The position numbers and the translations under genes were made by a program. Positions 25,655-33,716 of a DNA stretch of 38,756 bases are shown piece by piece (within the stretch, counting starts at the first letter, position 1; the number at the start of each line of letters is the position of its first letter). The stretch comes from Candidatus Poribacteria bacterium. GTDB taxonomy: Bacteria > Poribacteria > WGA-4E > WGA-3G. The notes under the pieces were generated by a model. It worked only from the letters and a program-made list of their open reading frames with translations, did no database searches and was not told the DNA's origin. The DNA lies in the NCBI GenBank assembly GCA_022821725.1, contig JAJEDB010000042.1:1-38756 (forward strand). The letters run 5' to 3'.

Positions 25655-26737
25655 ATGAAAGCCGCAGTATTGTATGAAACGGACACACACTTAAGGATTG
25701 AAGAGTTCGACTTACCGCGTCCGAGCGCGAATCAGGTCCGGGTGCGATTGGTCGCCAGTGGCGTTTGTCATTCCGATTGGCACGTCGTTAAGGGCGATTG
25801 GCCCTTCGTTAGGTTACCTGTCATCCTTGGGCATGAAGGGGCGGGTGTCGTAGAAGAGATCGGAAGCGACGTGACACAGGTCCACGTCGGCGATCATGTA
25901 ATCCTTTCATGGAAACGGAACTGTGGATACTGCGAAATGTGTCAGAAAGGGTATCCGAATTTGTGTGCGCTCCCCTCCGACGGGTCAGGGAGACCGGCGA
26001 TAAAAACGAGTGGACGCGAGATCGACCAGATGTCGGGATTAGGAACATTCGGTACTGAAACGATCGTTCCCCAGGACGCGGTTGTTCCGATTGATAAGGA
26101 TATGCCGTTTGCACAAGCCGCGCTCATCGGGTGTGGTGTGATGACAGGTGTCGGCGCGGCTATCAATACTGCAGAAATTTCACCCGGCAGTTCAGTCGCT
26201 GTCTTTGGATGTGGTGGGGTCGGACTCAATTGCATACAAGGTGCTGCGATGTCTGGGGGTGAACCTATTATTGCCGTTGATGTCCTCGACAACAAGCTCG
26301 AACTCGGCAAGCAGTTTGGCGCAACACACACGGTTAACGCCTCGGCGGTAGACCCTGTAGAACGGATTAAGGAAATTACAGATGGACGCGGTGTTCACTA
26401 TGCTTTTGAGGCAATCGGGTTGATCGGTCAAACATTCCGACAGGCAATCCTCTGCACGCGGAGTCGGGGCGTGACGGTGTTTGTCGGGCATGCCCCAGAG
26501 AACACATCCGTCGAATTCGATGCACGGATGCTGATAGCTGAGAAAACGGTTATTGGTTCGATGTATGGAACTGCGCGCCCGCACGTGGATTTTCCGCGGT
26601 TGGTTTCGCTCTATAAAGCAGGGCAACTTAAGTTGGACGAACTCGTCACACGCACGTATCCGTTGGAAGGGATCAACGATGCGTTTGAGGCTTTGGCAAG
26701 AGGCGAGGTCGCACGGAGTGTGCTGGATTTGACCTAA
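25655..26737 (+). CDS. Zinc-dependent alcohol dehydrogenase (MDR family)
   Basis: A 360-residue medium-chain dehydrogenase. Catalytic zinc ligands are Cys38 (GVCHSDWH) and His60 with Glu61 (GHEGAG). The structural zinc loop has four cysteines, 90, 93, 96 and 104 (CGYCEMCQKGYPNLC). The Rossmann fold is VAVFGCGGVGLNCIQGA, with Asp at the end of strand two (IIAVDVLDNK), favouring NAD over NADP. It would oxidise a primary or aromatic alcohol, or reduce the aldehyde; the substrate is not assignable. GGAGGA precedes the ATG, and the upstream promoter gives a monocistronic unit. The downstream neighbours (methyltransferase and nuclease) look unrelated. Confidence 0.95.
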   Translation: MKAAVLYETDTHLRIEEFDLPRPSANQVRVRLVASGVCHSDWHVVKGDWPFVRLPVILGHEGAGVVEEIGSDVTQVHVGDHVILSWKRNCGYCEMCQKGYPNLCALPSDGSGRPAIKTSGREIDQMSGLGTFGTETIVPQDAVVPIDKDMPFAQAALIGCGVMTGVGAAINTAEISPGSSVAVFGCGGVGLNCIQGAAMSGGEPIIAVDVLDNKLELGKQFGATHTVNASAVDPVERIKEITDGRGVHYAFEAIGLIGQTFRQAILCTRSRGVTVFVGHAPENTSVEFDARMLIAEKTVIGSMYGTARPHVDFPRLVSLYKAGQLKLDELVTRTYPLEGINDAFEALARGEVARSVLDLT

Positions 26738-26834
26738 CAAACGTGGGTAATGAAAATGTCAAGTTTTAGTTGATTTGTTCATAGGTATTGTGGTAATCTA
26801 CTTATTATAATAGCACTATAGGAGATAATGCTGT

Positions 26835-27713
26835 ATGAGATTAAACGATATAAGAAACGAAAACTGCCTTGACACGATGAGGGTTATGAGCGATGCCTTT
26901 GTGGATCTCGTTGTAACTTCACCGCCATACGACGAAATGCGTGAGTATGAAGGATACACGTTAGAATCTTTTGAACAAATTGCATCTGAACTGTATCGGG
27001 TTGTCAAGGTTGGGGGTGTGGTTGTATGGGTTATTGGCGATCAGACCGTAAAGGGAAATGAAACTGGCACTTCGTTTCGACAAGCACTTTATTTCAAAGA
27101 GATCGGATTTAACCTATTTGATACAATGATTTACTTGAAACCCCCCAGAGGCGCGGTTGGGAATAACAAAACTTACTGGCAATCCTTTGAATATATGTTC
27201 ATTTTTAGTAAGGGACAGCCCAAAACAATCAATCTGATTAAAGACAGAAAAAACAAAGAATCGCGCAAGGGGGACACCGGCACGAAACGCTTACCGGATG
27301 GGTCTTTATTGAAATTAAAGCGAGAAGGGTATTCTGAATACGGAAGACGCACGAATGTTTGGGAGTATATGATTGGAAAAGGGCATTCGGCATCAGATGA
27401 AATCGCTCACAAACATCCTGCTATATTCCCTGAAAAATTGGCACAAGACCACATCATTTCTTGGAGTAACGCAGGTGATTTGGTGTATGATCCATTTTTA
27501 GGGAGTGGCACTGTAGCACTCATGGCTGAGTTAAATGGTAGAAATTATCTTGGTAGTGAAATTAATGAAAATTACTGCGAAATTGCCAGAGAAAGACTAC
27601 GAAGAATTCCTCCATCACAAGAATCACTGCCTCCTGAGAAATCGCAGAGCCCTGAACAACTAAAATTGCTGGAGGCTAAATGTGGCTCAAGAAGCGAAAC
27701 CTCGTATTTGTAA
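26835..27713 (+). CDS. DNA methyltransferase, beta-class (m4C- or m6A-type)
   Basis: A 292-residue site-specific DNA methyltransferase. Catalytic motif IV is TSPPY (residues 28-32), which is most common in N4-cytosine enzymes. S-adenosylmethionine motif I is DPFLGSGTVALMAELNGRNYLGSEINENYCEIARERL near the C-terminus (FLGSG at 221-225). The order IV then I defines the beta class. A target-recognition region lies between (about residues 105-190). AGGAG is at 26820-26824 before the ATG, and a TATAAT at 26806-26811 lacks a good -35. Codon usage looks more AT-rich than the flanking dehydrogenase genes, suggesting transfer. The 3' end overlaps the nuclease gene by 32 nt. Confidence 0.93.
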   Translation: MRLNDIRNENCLDTMRVMSDAFVDLVVTSPPYDEMREYEGYTLESFEQIASELYRVVKVGGVVVWVIGDQTVKGNETGTSFRQALYFKEIGFNLFDTMIYLKPPRGAVGNNKTYWQSFEYMFIFSKGQPKTINLIKDRKNKESRKGDTGTKRLPDGSLLKLKREGYSEYGRRTNVWEYMIGKGHSASDEIAHKHPAIFPEKLAQDHIISWSNAGDLVYDPFLGSGTVALMAELNGRNYLGSEINENYCEIARERLRRIPPSQESLPPEKSQSPEQLKLLEAKCGSRSETSYL

Positions 27714-28080
27714 GGGATGTAAAAGGCTTTTGCCAATAGACGCATTTGAACGCAACCGTCCGAGTGTTTGGCGTAGCGAATGTAAAGAATGCCGCGCAAG
27801 CAAGAAACCAATACCAACTAAAGTAAGACGAGAATATGAGACAAAGCATCCGAGACCTAAAATAGGTGAGGAATTTTATTGTAAAATCTGTGATAGGACT
27901 ATAACGATTCAGAGTAAAAGGGATGTCAATTTAGATCATGATCACACAACCGGGAGGATAAGAGGTTATATCTGTAACAGATGCAACACAGGGCTTGGAA
28001 ATTTTAGGGATGATACTTCTATCCTTAATCGGGCTATAAAATGGCTCAAGGGGACTCTTATATCTTTTTTTATTCATTAA
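27682..28080 (+). CDS. Endonuclease VII-like His-Me finger nuclease (putative restriction enzyme)
   Basis: A 132-residue protein with two parts. An N-terminal zinc-ribbon-like segment has Cys10, Cys13, Cys34 and Cys37. The C-terminal recombination-endonuclease-VII core has zinc cysteines 67/70 and 98/101, the catalytic cluster LDHDHTTG (Asp85, His86, Asp87, His88) and Asn102 in CNRCNTGLGNF. This layout matches T4 endonuclease VII (C-x2-C, D-H, C-x2-C-N). The start is a GTG at 27682 with GGAGG 6 nt upstream; an overlapping ATG at 27680 is out of frame. It overlaps the methyltransferase by 32 nt, so the two are translationally linked, and a restriction partner role is inferred. Homing-type or repair nuclease are alternatives. 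Confidence 0.85.
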   Translation: MAQEAKPRICKGCKRLLPIDAFERNRPSVWRSECKECRASKKPIPTKVRREYETKHPRPKIGEEFYCKICDRTITIQSKRDVNLDHDHTTGRIRGYICNRCNTGLGNFRDDTSILNRAIKWLKGTLISFFIH

Positions 28081-28085
28081 AGCAG

Positions 28086-28934
28086 CTATTCAAGGATACG
28101 CGCCATACGTTCGCGAATCCACGCTTTGTGCTCAGGATGTGTGTGGATGTAGAAGGTGCCGTTCTGAATTGCGTTATAGACATGTTCCGCCACCTCCGCA
28201 GGTGACAATCCCGCTTCCATCTCAGCGCGGGTATTCCGTGAACCGCCAATAATTGGTTCCTGTGGATGCTCTGTCTCTGCCGGATTTTGCAACGCATCCG
28301 GACGGTTTCGGGCGGACTCCAGAATCCCTGTGCGAACCCATCCGGGACACAGCACATGCACCTGAATATTGGCTCCTTTCTGTGCCAATTCATCGGCGAG
28401 GGTTTCGGAAAGCACGACGACACCGTGTTTGCTCACCTTATAGATACCTTCGCCACTACCGCCGACCAGCCCCAAGATAGAAGCCGTATTCACAATATGA
28501 CACGCGTCTCCTTGCGCCAGCATACGGGGGACAAACGCTCGGATGCCGTGAATCACACCCCACAAGTTAACGCCTAACACCCATTCCCAGTCGGCGAGGC
28601 TATGCTCCCAGACAGGTCGGCTACAGACGACACCTGCATTGTTGCAGAGGATATGCACCGCGCCGAAAGCGTCTAACGTCCGCTCAGCAAGATTTTCGAC
28701 TTCTGTCGCGTTTGAGACATCCGTTCTGACGGTGAGAACCGCCGCGCCTTTCGCCTTTAAATCTGCCGCAAGTTTCGCTAACGGTTCCTCTTCAACGTCG
28801 GCGAGGACGACTTTCATTCCTTCAGCCGTGAACCGTTCTGCCAATCCTCTCCCAATACCGCTCGCTGCGCCGGTGATAACAGCAACAACTTTTGGCGTAG
28901 CTTGCAAGCCAAAACTTGCTTCACAAACTTGCAT
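28086..28934 (-). CDS. Short-chain dehydrogenase/reductase (SDR)
   Basis: A 282-residue classical SDR. Cofactor motif is TGAASGIG near residue 20, with Asp at the end of strand two (VVLADVEEE), favouring NAD(H). The structural NNAG motif is in ILCNNAGVV, the catalytic serine in NTASILGLVGG, and the YxxxK pair in YKVSKHG. A C-terminal extension (GSRNTRAEMEAGLSPAEVAEHVYNAI) is common in SDRs acting on bulky substrates. The ATG at 28934 is preferred because GGAG lies 11 nt upstream; a TTG at 28943 is only 2 nt from it. It converges on the nuclease gene with 5 nt between stops, which suggests the methyltransferase/nuclease pair was inserted against it. Confidence 0.92.
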   Translation of the reverse strand: MQVCEASFGLQATPKVVAVITGAASGIGRGLAERFTAEGMKVVLADVEEEPLAKLAADLKAKGAAVLTVRTDVSNATEVENLAERTLDAFGAVHILCNNAGVVCSRPVWEHSLADWEWVLGVNLWGVIHGIRAFVPRMLAQGDACHIVNTASILGLVGGSGEGIYKVSKHGVVVLSETLADELAQKGANIQVHVLCPGWVRTGILESARNRPDALQNPAETEHPQEPIIGGSRNTRAEMEAGLSPAEVAEHVYNAIQNGTFYIHTHPEHKAWIRERMARILE

Positions 28935-29038
28935 GACGTTCAAATCTCCGCAATTAAATTAGTAACAAAATCCAAGCCTGAAACGAAATGGAACCCGATT
29001 CTTTGATTGATTTTGAAGTCAACGCATTGGCAGGCGCA

Positions 29039-30412
29039 CTACTTCGCAAGCCTCTGAAGAATGTTATGCGTGATGCGTTCAACCGTTGCATCACCACCCG
29101 CCAATCCGTGCGACCAGTCGGTTGTAGCAGCGGTGAAGACTGTCCCGCCTTTCGTGTAAATACCCATCGTTGCGGCACCGGTTCTCCCTCTTTCCCAACG
29201 TTCATACCATTCACAGTCATCGGGATGCCAGCGAACAGGCGCCGTTGCCAGGATCGTAAAACCTTCAGGCGTGCCGTCCTGATAGGTCGGGACCGGCAAA
29301 CCGTCTACGAGGCTCCACTCGCATCCATCGCATTCGTAACCGACAATCGTGTTTTCGCCACCGAAGGTGTCGTCGCGTGAAAGGTCCGTGCCTTCAAATA
29401 CCCAGTGTTCCGGACGATGGACGGTGTATTCGCCTGGACCGTCCATAAATTGACCGTGACTCAGGTGGTAACCCCCCTGAAGGAAGCCGACACCTGTCAA
29501 TTGGTTCTCAGGACGATCCACCAGATAGTGGCTCCACAACGTGCTGAGGGTGCTGTGATCATCGGTCTTGAAAACCGGATCCTGGTTATAGGTTTGCTTC
29601 CAGCAGACAAGGGCTCTGCCGTCATCTTCGGAACGAACCTGCCAGCAAACGGAATTCCCACTGAAGAAGGCAGCATTTCCGCCGTTTGCGATGAATGCCT
29701 CAAGGCTATCGCGCATCGGGGCAGACCAGTATTCATCGTGCCCGACACTCAAGACGAGTTTGTAATGTTCCAACATTTCAGGGCGGAATTCCAAATCGGA
29801 GTTCGCGGCGTAATCGAACGTATATCCGTTCTGCTCTGCCCAGACGATAAAGGGCAATTCCCAATTCCTGAAAATGCCGCGGGTCGGTCGATCAAACGAG
29901 ACGCGGTTCCCTTGTATCTTGCTTGCGCCGTGATACCCGTAAAGACTAAACCCACCCCAGTTGTTGTATGCGTTATAGGTGTTCGTAGAGAGTTGGAGCA
30001 GAATAGGCGTGTTCGCTCCCGGTTTCGAGGGACGGACAATAAAGAAGAGCGTGCTTTCAGCCGTGCGATGATTTCTATAGACATGATCACCGCCGCCATC
30101 CGTTGCACGAAGTGTGCCTTCATAATACCCGCTCTGCCACGTTTCAGGCACTTCGAGGGTAAAGATAGGGGACCATCCGCATCCCTGCGATGACGCATCT
30201 GCTGGGATCGGTTGCGCTTCACCCGGGAGTTCCGCTTGACGCCAGACGACCTCGCGCGTCGCGCCGATGCGAGCAATCTCAAGTGAATAGTTTTCTGCAC
30301 TCGTTGAGATGTGGAACGCGATTTCTTCACCTGCGACATAACTGAGGTGGTGGGTATATCCGTCAATATACAGAGGTCTGATTTGGTTCTCGGTTTGCGT
30401 TAAAGTTGCCAT
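29039..30412 (-). CDS. N,N-dimethylformamidase beta-subunit-like protein
   Basis: A 457-residue protein without signal peptide. The N-terminal 130 residues form a beta-sandwich (GYTHHLSYVAGEEIAFHISTSAENYSLEIARIG). The rest matches the large-subunit C-terminal domain of N,N-dimethylformamidase-like proteins: STNTYNAYNNWGGFSLYGYHG, DLEFRPEMLEHYKLVLSVGHDEYWS and FIANGGNAAFFSGNSVCWQVR. In characterised DMFases the beta subunit carries a mononuclear iron site and hydrolyses dimethylformamide with a small alpha subunit; no alpha gene is next to this one, so an actual amidase role is unproven. The start at 30412 has AAGGAGG 7 nt upstream, and a TTGACA promoter precedes it. It is divergent from the third PhyH gene. 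Confidence 0.82.
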   Translation of the reverse strand: MATLTQTENQIRPLYIDGYTHHLSYVAGEEIAFHISTSAENYSLEIARIGATREVVWRQAELPGEAQPIPADASSQGCGWSPIFTLEVPETWQSGYYEGTLRATDGGGDHVYRNHRTAESTLFFIVRPSKPGANTPILLQLSTNTYNAYNNWGGFSLYGYHGASKIQGNRVSFDRPTRGIFRNWELPFIVWAEQNGYTFDYAANSDLEFRPEMLEHYKLVLSVGHDEYWSAPMRDSLEAFIANGGNAAFFSGNSVCWQVRSEDDGRALVCWKQTYNQDPVFKTDDHSTLSTLWSHYLVDRPENQLTGVGFLQGGYHLSHGQFMDGPGEYTVHRPEHWVFEGTDLSRDDTFGGENTIVGYECDGCEWSLVDGLPVPTYQDGTPEGFTILATAPVRWHPDDCEWYERWERGRTGAATMGIYTKGGTVFTAATTDWSHGLAGGDATVERITHNILQRLAK

Positions 30413-30434
30413 TCTGCGTCCTCCTTTGGCGTGT

Positions 30435-30463
30435 AGCGTAGCATTTTTCGGACGAAATGTCAA
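30435..30463 (-). promoter_or_regulatory. Probable promoter of DMFase-like gene
   Basis: On the minus strand TTGACA at 30463-30458, 17-nt spacer, TACGCT at 30440-30435 preceded by TGC (extended -10). The -10 is weak. Confidence 0.45.
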
Positions 30464-30508
30464 TTTTATAGTTGTCAAACGTCTCGCGAATAATTAAAAA
30501 TCTGTTTT

Positions 30509-30537
30509 TTGATTTTTTTCGTCAGGTATGTTATGAT
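30509..30537 (+). promoter_or_regulatory. Promoter of third PhyH gene
   Basis: TTGATT at 30509-30514, 17-nt spacer, TATGAT at 30532-30537 with TGT immediately upstream (extended -10). Divergent from the DMFase-like promoter. Confidence 0.6.
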
Positions 30538-30590
30538 TTTTACAAGATTTTCAACTTCAGCAATTAGCAATCAGCATCCACATTGCTTAT

Positions 30591-30610
30591 CCGCAAAGTA
30601 AAATTAAAAA
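30591..30610 (+). repeat. Leader-motif copy, variant
   Basis: CCGCAAAGTAAAATTAAAAA, with CTTAT upstream, ending 14 nt before the ATG at 30625. It lies within the 5' leader of the transcript predicted from the promoter at 30509. Confidence 0.65.
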
Positions 30611-30624
30611 TTGGAATTGGAAAA

Positions 30625-31482
30625 ATGAAAACAGATCAAAAACAGACGGCTCCCTTATCACCTGAACAGATGGATCAGTGGGAAAACGATGGGTATTTGC
30701 TCCTAAAAGGCGTTGTCCCGGAATCTGCCATCAATGGCGTGCGGGAGAGCTTTGCCCGTGTGGTAGACGGCATCATTCGCGAGTTGAAAGCGGATGGGAT
30801 TATCGAAGATGAAGGGACAGAACTCCCGTTTGAGACGCGATTCTCACAAGTCGCGGGGGAACACGCCAACCGCTTTGGGCGTTCTTGGCGAAATCAGGTT
30901 GCCACACCAGAGGTTTTCGAGCTGCACCACGCACCACGCCTCGTGGACGCGATCGGTCAACTCACAGACACGGATGTCATCGGGCATCCCGTCTTCAACG
31001 CCCGTCCGAAACTCCCTGGTCAGCAGTTGACTGTCGTTCCCTGGCATCAAGATAGCGGCTATTTTGGGGCAGTAAGTGAAACTTCGCTCATCCCGACGGC
31101 ATGGATACCGTTGGTGCCAGTAGATGAGGGCAACGGCTGTTTGCAAGTGGTTGCAGGTTCACATCGATTAGGCGTGGTGAATCATCACACAGAAGAGCGG
31201 GAAGGGAAATTTCTTGAGGTTGTGGATGAACTTATCGAGGACTCGCGCGTCGTGACGTGTCCAATGGAATTAGGGGATGCCTTAGTATTCCACAATCTAA
31301 CGCTCCACCGATCCCTACCGCACACCACCAGCGAGAGTATCCGTTGGGCAATCGACATCCGTTATCTCCGAGATGGCGATCATCCGGGCACAATTTACTG
31401 GCAGGACCCCGATTTCAAGTGGGTCATTCATAGCGAAACGCAACCTGTGACACCGGTTACACAGTGGCTTGAAATGTGGTAG
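30625..31482 (+). CDS. Phytanoyl-CoA dioxygenase (PhyH) family oxygenase
   Basis: A 285-residue Fe(II)/2-oxoglutarate-dependent oxygenase. His141 and Asp143 (VPWHQDSGYFG), distal His228 (NLTLHRSLPH) and Arg240 (SESIRWAIDIRYL) make a complete triad plus 2-oxoglutarate contact. DEGNGCLQVVAGSH is the family core. The ATG at 30625 (MKTDQKQ) is used; an in-frame TTG at 30583 falls across the leader motif and would encode non-conserved residues. The Ldh_2 dehydrogenase gene starts 14 nt after the stop, so the two probably form one operon. Substrate unknown. Confidence 0.92.
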   Translation: MKTDQKQTAPLSPEQMDQWENDGYLLLKGVVPESAINGVRESFARVVDGIIRELKADGIIEDEGTELPFETRFSQVAGEHANRFGRSWRNQVATPEVFELHHAPRLVDAIGQLTDTDVIGHPVFNARPKLPGQQLTVVPWHQDSGYFGAVSETSLIPTAWIPLVPVDEGNGCLQVVAGSHRLGVVNHHTEEREGKFLEVVDELIEDSRVVTCPMELGDALVFHNLTLHRSLPHTTSESIRWAIDIRYLRDGDHPGTIYWQDPDFKWVIHSETQPVTPVTQWLEMW

Positions 31483-31495
31483 GAGAAAAAAGCGT

Positions 31496-32521
31496 ATGAA
31501 ACGTGTGCCTTTCCAAATTTTACGGGATGAATTTTATCGTGCGCTTGCAGCAATCGGATTTGATGGCGAGCGCGGGATGCTGTGTGCGCGACTGTTCGCC
31601 GAAAATCAGCGTGACGGCGTGTACTCGCACGGACTCAATCGCTTTCCCGGATTCGTTGCTGGCCTGGAGAGCAAACAGATCGATTTCCGAGCGCAGCCAG
31701 AGAAAATTGAGGGGTTCGGTGCTTTAGAACGCTGGGATGGCAAGATGGGGGTCGGACTCGTCAATGCTCACTGCTGTATGCAACGGGCAACGGAACTCGC
31801 GGATGTCCACGGCATCGGGTGTGTTGGACTTTCAAATACAAATCACTGGATGCGTGGGGGTGCCTATGCCTTACAAGCCGCAGAAGCCGGATACATCGGG
31901 ATATGCTGGACGAATACGACGCGACTCATGCCGCCGTGGGGTTCTGCAGAAAAGAAGATTGGGAACAATCCGATGGCGATTGCTGTGCCGCGACAAGAGG
32001 GACACATTCTGCTGGATATGGCGATGAGCCAGTATTCAAATGGGAAATTGGAGGTGCTGCAGCTACAAGGAAAACGATTACCGTTACCGGGTGGATACGA
32101 CACCGAAGGGGAATTAACAGTTGAACCGGGAGAGATTCTCGATTCCGCACGGGCACTTCCGATCGGCTATTGGAAGGGATCGGGTTTGGCATTGGTGCTT
32201 GACACGATGGCATCCGTTATTTCGGGTGGGCAAGCGACACACGAAATTGGAAAGCAGGGTTCTGAATACGCTGTCTCTCAGGTGTATATTGCGATTAATG
32301 CTACTGGAATGATGGGGCAAACCGTGTTGGACGAAACGGTCGCAGCGATTATTGATGACTTCCAAACGGCTACCCCTTTGGACGAAAATGAGCGTGTGAG
32401 GTATCCCGGGGAGGGCATGTTGCGGATACGACAGGAAAGCCTTGAGAAAGGGGTCCTTGTGGATGAGGCGCAGTGGCAGGCGTTATTAGAGATGGGTGGA
32501 CCGAACCGCAAGGAAAATTAA
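31496..32521 (+). CDS. Ldh_2 family NAD(P)H dehydrogenase (2,3-diketo-L-gulonate reductase/YiaK-like)
   Basis: A 341-residue malate/L-lactate dehydrogenase-type enzyme of the Ldh_2 family. VYSHGLNRFPGFV carries the conserved catalytic-region histidine. GIGCVGLSNTNHWMRGGAYALQAAEAG and NPMAIAVPRQEGHILLDMAMSQYSNGK form the cofactor-binding part. Family members interconvert 2-oxo and 2-hydroxy acids, and YiaK reduces 2,3-diketo-L-gulonate. The ATG at 31496 has AGGAGA about 9 nt upstream; an earlier in-frame codon lies inside the PhyH gene. The last residues (PNRKEN) and the stop codon come from a copy of the leader motif, so the natural C-terminus has apparently been replaced or extended. Probably co-transcribed with the PhyH gene. 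Confidence 0.9.
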   Translation: MKRVPFQILRDEFYRALAAIGFDGERGMLCARLFAENQRDGVYSHGLNRFPGFVAGLESKQIDFRAQPEKIEGFGALERWDGKMGVGLVNAHCCMQRATELADVHGIGCVGLSNTNHWMRGGAYALQAAEAGYIGICWTNTTRLMPPWGSAEKKIGNNPMAIAVPRQEGHILLDMAMSQYSNGKLEVLQLQGKRLPLPGGYDTEGELTVEPGEILDSARALPIGYWKGSGLALVLDTMASVISGGQATHEIGKQGSEYAVSQVYIAINATGMMGQTVLDETVAAIIDDFQTATPLDENERVRYPGEGMLRIRQESLEKGVLVDEAQWQALLEMGGPNRKEN

Positions 32522-32525
32522 AAAA
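32506..32525 (+). repeat. Leader-motif copy supplying a gene's stop codon
   Basis: CCGCAAGGAAAATTAAAAAA with CCGAA upstream. Its TTAA provides the TAA stop of the Ldh_2 gene. It ends at an ATG (32526) that opens only a 13-codon frame. Confidence 0.8.
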
Positions 32526-32530
32526 ATGGC

Positions 32531-32558
32531 TTGCATGCTTTTTTTAGCAGCGTATAAT
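32531..32558 (+). promoter_or_regulatory. Promoter of Gfo/Idh/MocA gene
   Basis: TTGCAT at 32531-32536, 16-nt spacer, TATAAT at 32553-32558. The gene starts at 32601 with CAGGAG upstream. Confidence 0.6.
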
Positions 32559-32600
32559 ACATCTTAGCACGAAATCTAAACTGGATTCAGGAGACAACGC

Positions 32601-33716
32601 ATGACATTACGGGCAGGGATTGTCGGGTGTGGCGGGATTAGTCGAAGCCACGCGGGCGCACACGCGAACTTGGAAGGTGTCGATCTCGTCGCGATGTGTG
32701 ACATAAACCGAGATGCGCTCAACAGCCGCGCCGACGAATACGGTGTTTCAAGTCGATATACCGATTACGAAGAGATGTTCGCACGCGAGGGACTCGATAT
32801 CGTGAGTGTGTGTACGCATGCACCGTTACACGCACCGATTGCGATTGCTGCCGCGAAAGAGGGCATCAACGTTTTATCTGAGAAACCGCTGTCCATTGAT
32901 TTAGAAACGGCGGATCAAATGTTCACGGCATGTCGTGAGGCGGGTGTGCACTTGGCGGTGAGTCATCAGTTCCGATTTACCCCACTTTTTCGGCACGCGA
33001 AATCTTTGGTCGATGCCGGTAAAATTGGAGAACTCCGTTCGATTCGTGAAGTCGGCAAAGGACGTGAAGCGGGATTCGAGTTGATGGAGATGGGTGTCCA
33101 CTATTTTGACGAGATGGATTTTTTCTTAGACGGTATCTCTTGGATTCAGGCGCATATCACATATCAGGGACACGATGTGACGGCAGCGGACATTATGCAC
33201 AGCAGCGAATTGTGCAAAACCGACCGACGCGATAACGGTATCGTTGCCGGCGATACAATGCTCGTGCATATCGGTGGTGGAAACAGTGCCTACGGTATCA
33301 TGGAACTTTATTGCCGCGAACCCAGACACGGGTGGATGATGGGACCGCATCTGCTCGGTTCAGAGGGACAGTTGATGGTAAAACCGCGCCCAGACACCGG
33401 TATAGATGAAATGTGGTACTGTCCGTTTGATGTCTCTTTTGCAGCGCATACACCCGCATGGGAGCAGATAGAACTTGACCCATCAGCGTTTCTTATCTCC
33501 GGGAAACCGTGGCAGTCGCGCCACACCATCTGGAGCGCAAAAAATATACGAGACGCAATTCTTAACGAAAACCAACCAGAACTCGGTGGATGTAACGCCC
33601 TGACTTCCCTTGAGTGTGTCAGCGCAACCTACGTCTCCCATTTCAGTGGACAAAAGGTACAACTGCCGTTAGAGGAGCGGAGTCATCCGCTTGTGACACG
33701 TCTTGAGGAGAATTAA
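32601..33716 (+). CDS. Gfo/Idh/MocA family NAD(P)-dependent oxidoreductase
   Basis: A 371-residue sugar-type oxidoreductase. The N-terminal Rossmann motif is AGIVGCGGISRSHAGAHANL, followed by the family's EKP motif in NVLSEKPLSIDLETAD. The C-terminal alpha/beta domain carries GMGVHYFDEMDF-like residues (MEMGVHYFDEMDFFLDG), the catalytic His segment. Members oxidise or reduce hydroxyls on sugars, inositols and their derivatives; substrate unknown. The stop codon is directly followed by the ATG of the FAH hydrolase gene, and GAGGAG at the end of this gene serves that start, so the two are translationally coupled. Confidence 0.94.
   Translation: MTLRAGIVGCGGISRSHAGAHANLEGVDLVAMCDINRDALNSRADEYGVSSRYTDYEEMFAREGLDIVSVCTHAPLHAPIAIAAAKEGINVLSEKPLSIDLETADQMFTACREAGVHLAVSHQFRFTPLFRHAKSLVDAGKIGELRSIREVGKGREAGFELMEMGVHYFDEMDFFLDGISWIQAHITYQGHDVTAADIMHSSELCKTDRRDNGIVAGDTMLVHIGGGNSAYGIMELYCREPRHGWMMGPHLLGSEGQLMVKPRPDTGIDEMWYCPFDVSFAAHTPAWEQIELDPSAFLISGKPWQSRHTIWSAKNIRDAILNENQPELGGCNALTSLECVSATYVSHFSGQKVQLPLEERSHPLVTRLEEN

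Noticed and set aside
29405..30193. Plus-strand open frame of 262 codons opposite the DMFase-like gene
   Set aside because: No recognisable domain; the minus strand has a conserved family, a Shine-Dalgarno and a promoter.
32526..32567. 13-codon frame beginning at the ATG after a leader-motif copy
   Set aside because: It overlaps the -35 and -10 boxes of the next gene's promoter and ends at once; more likely an orphan start than a real peptide.
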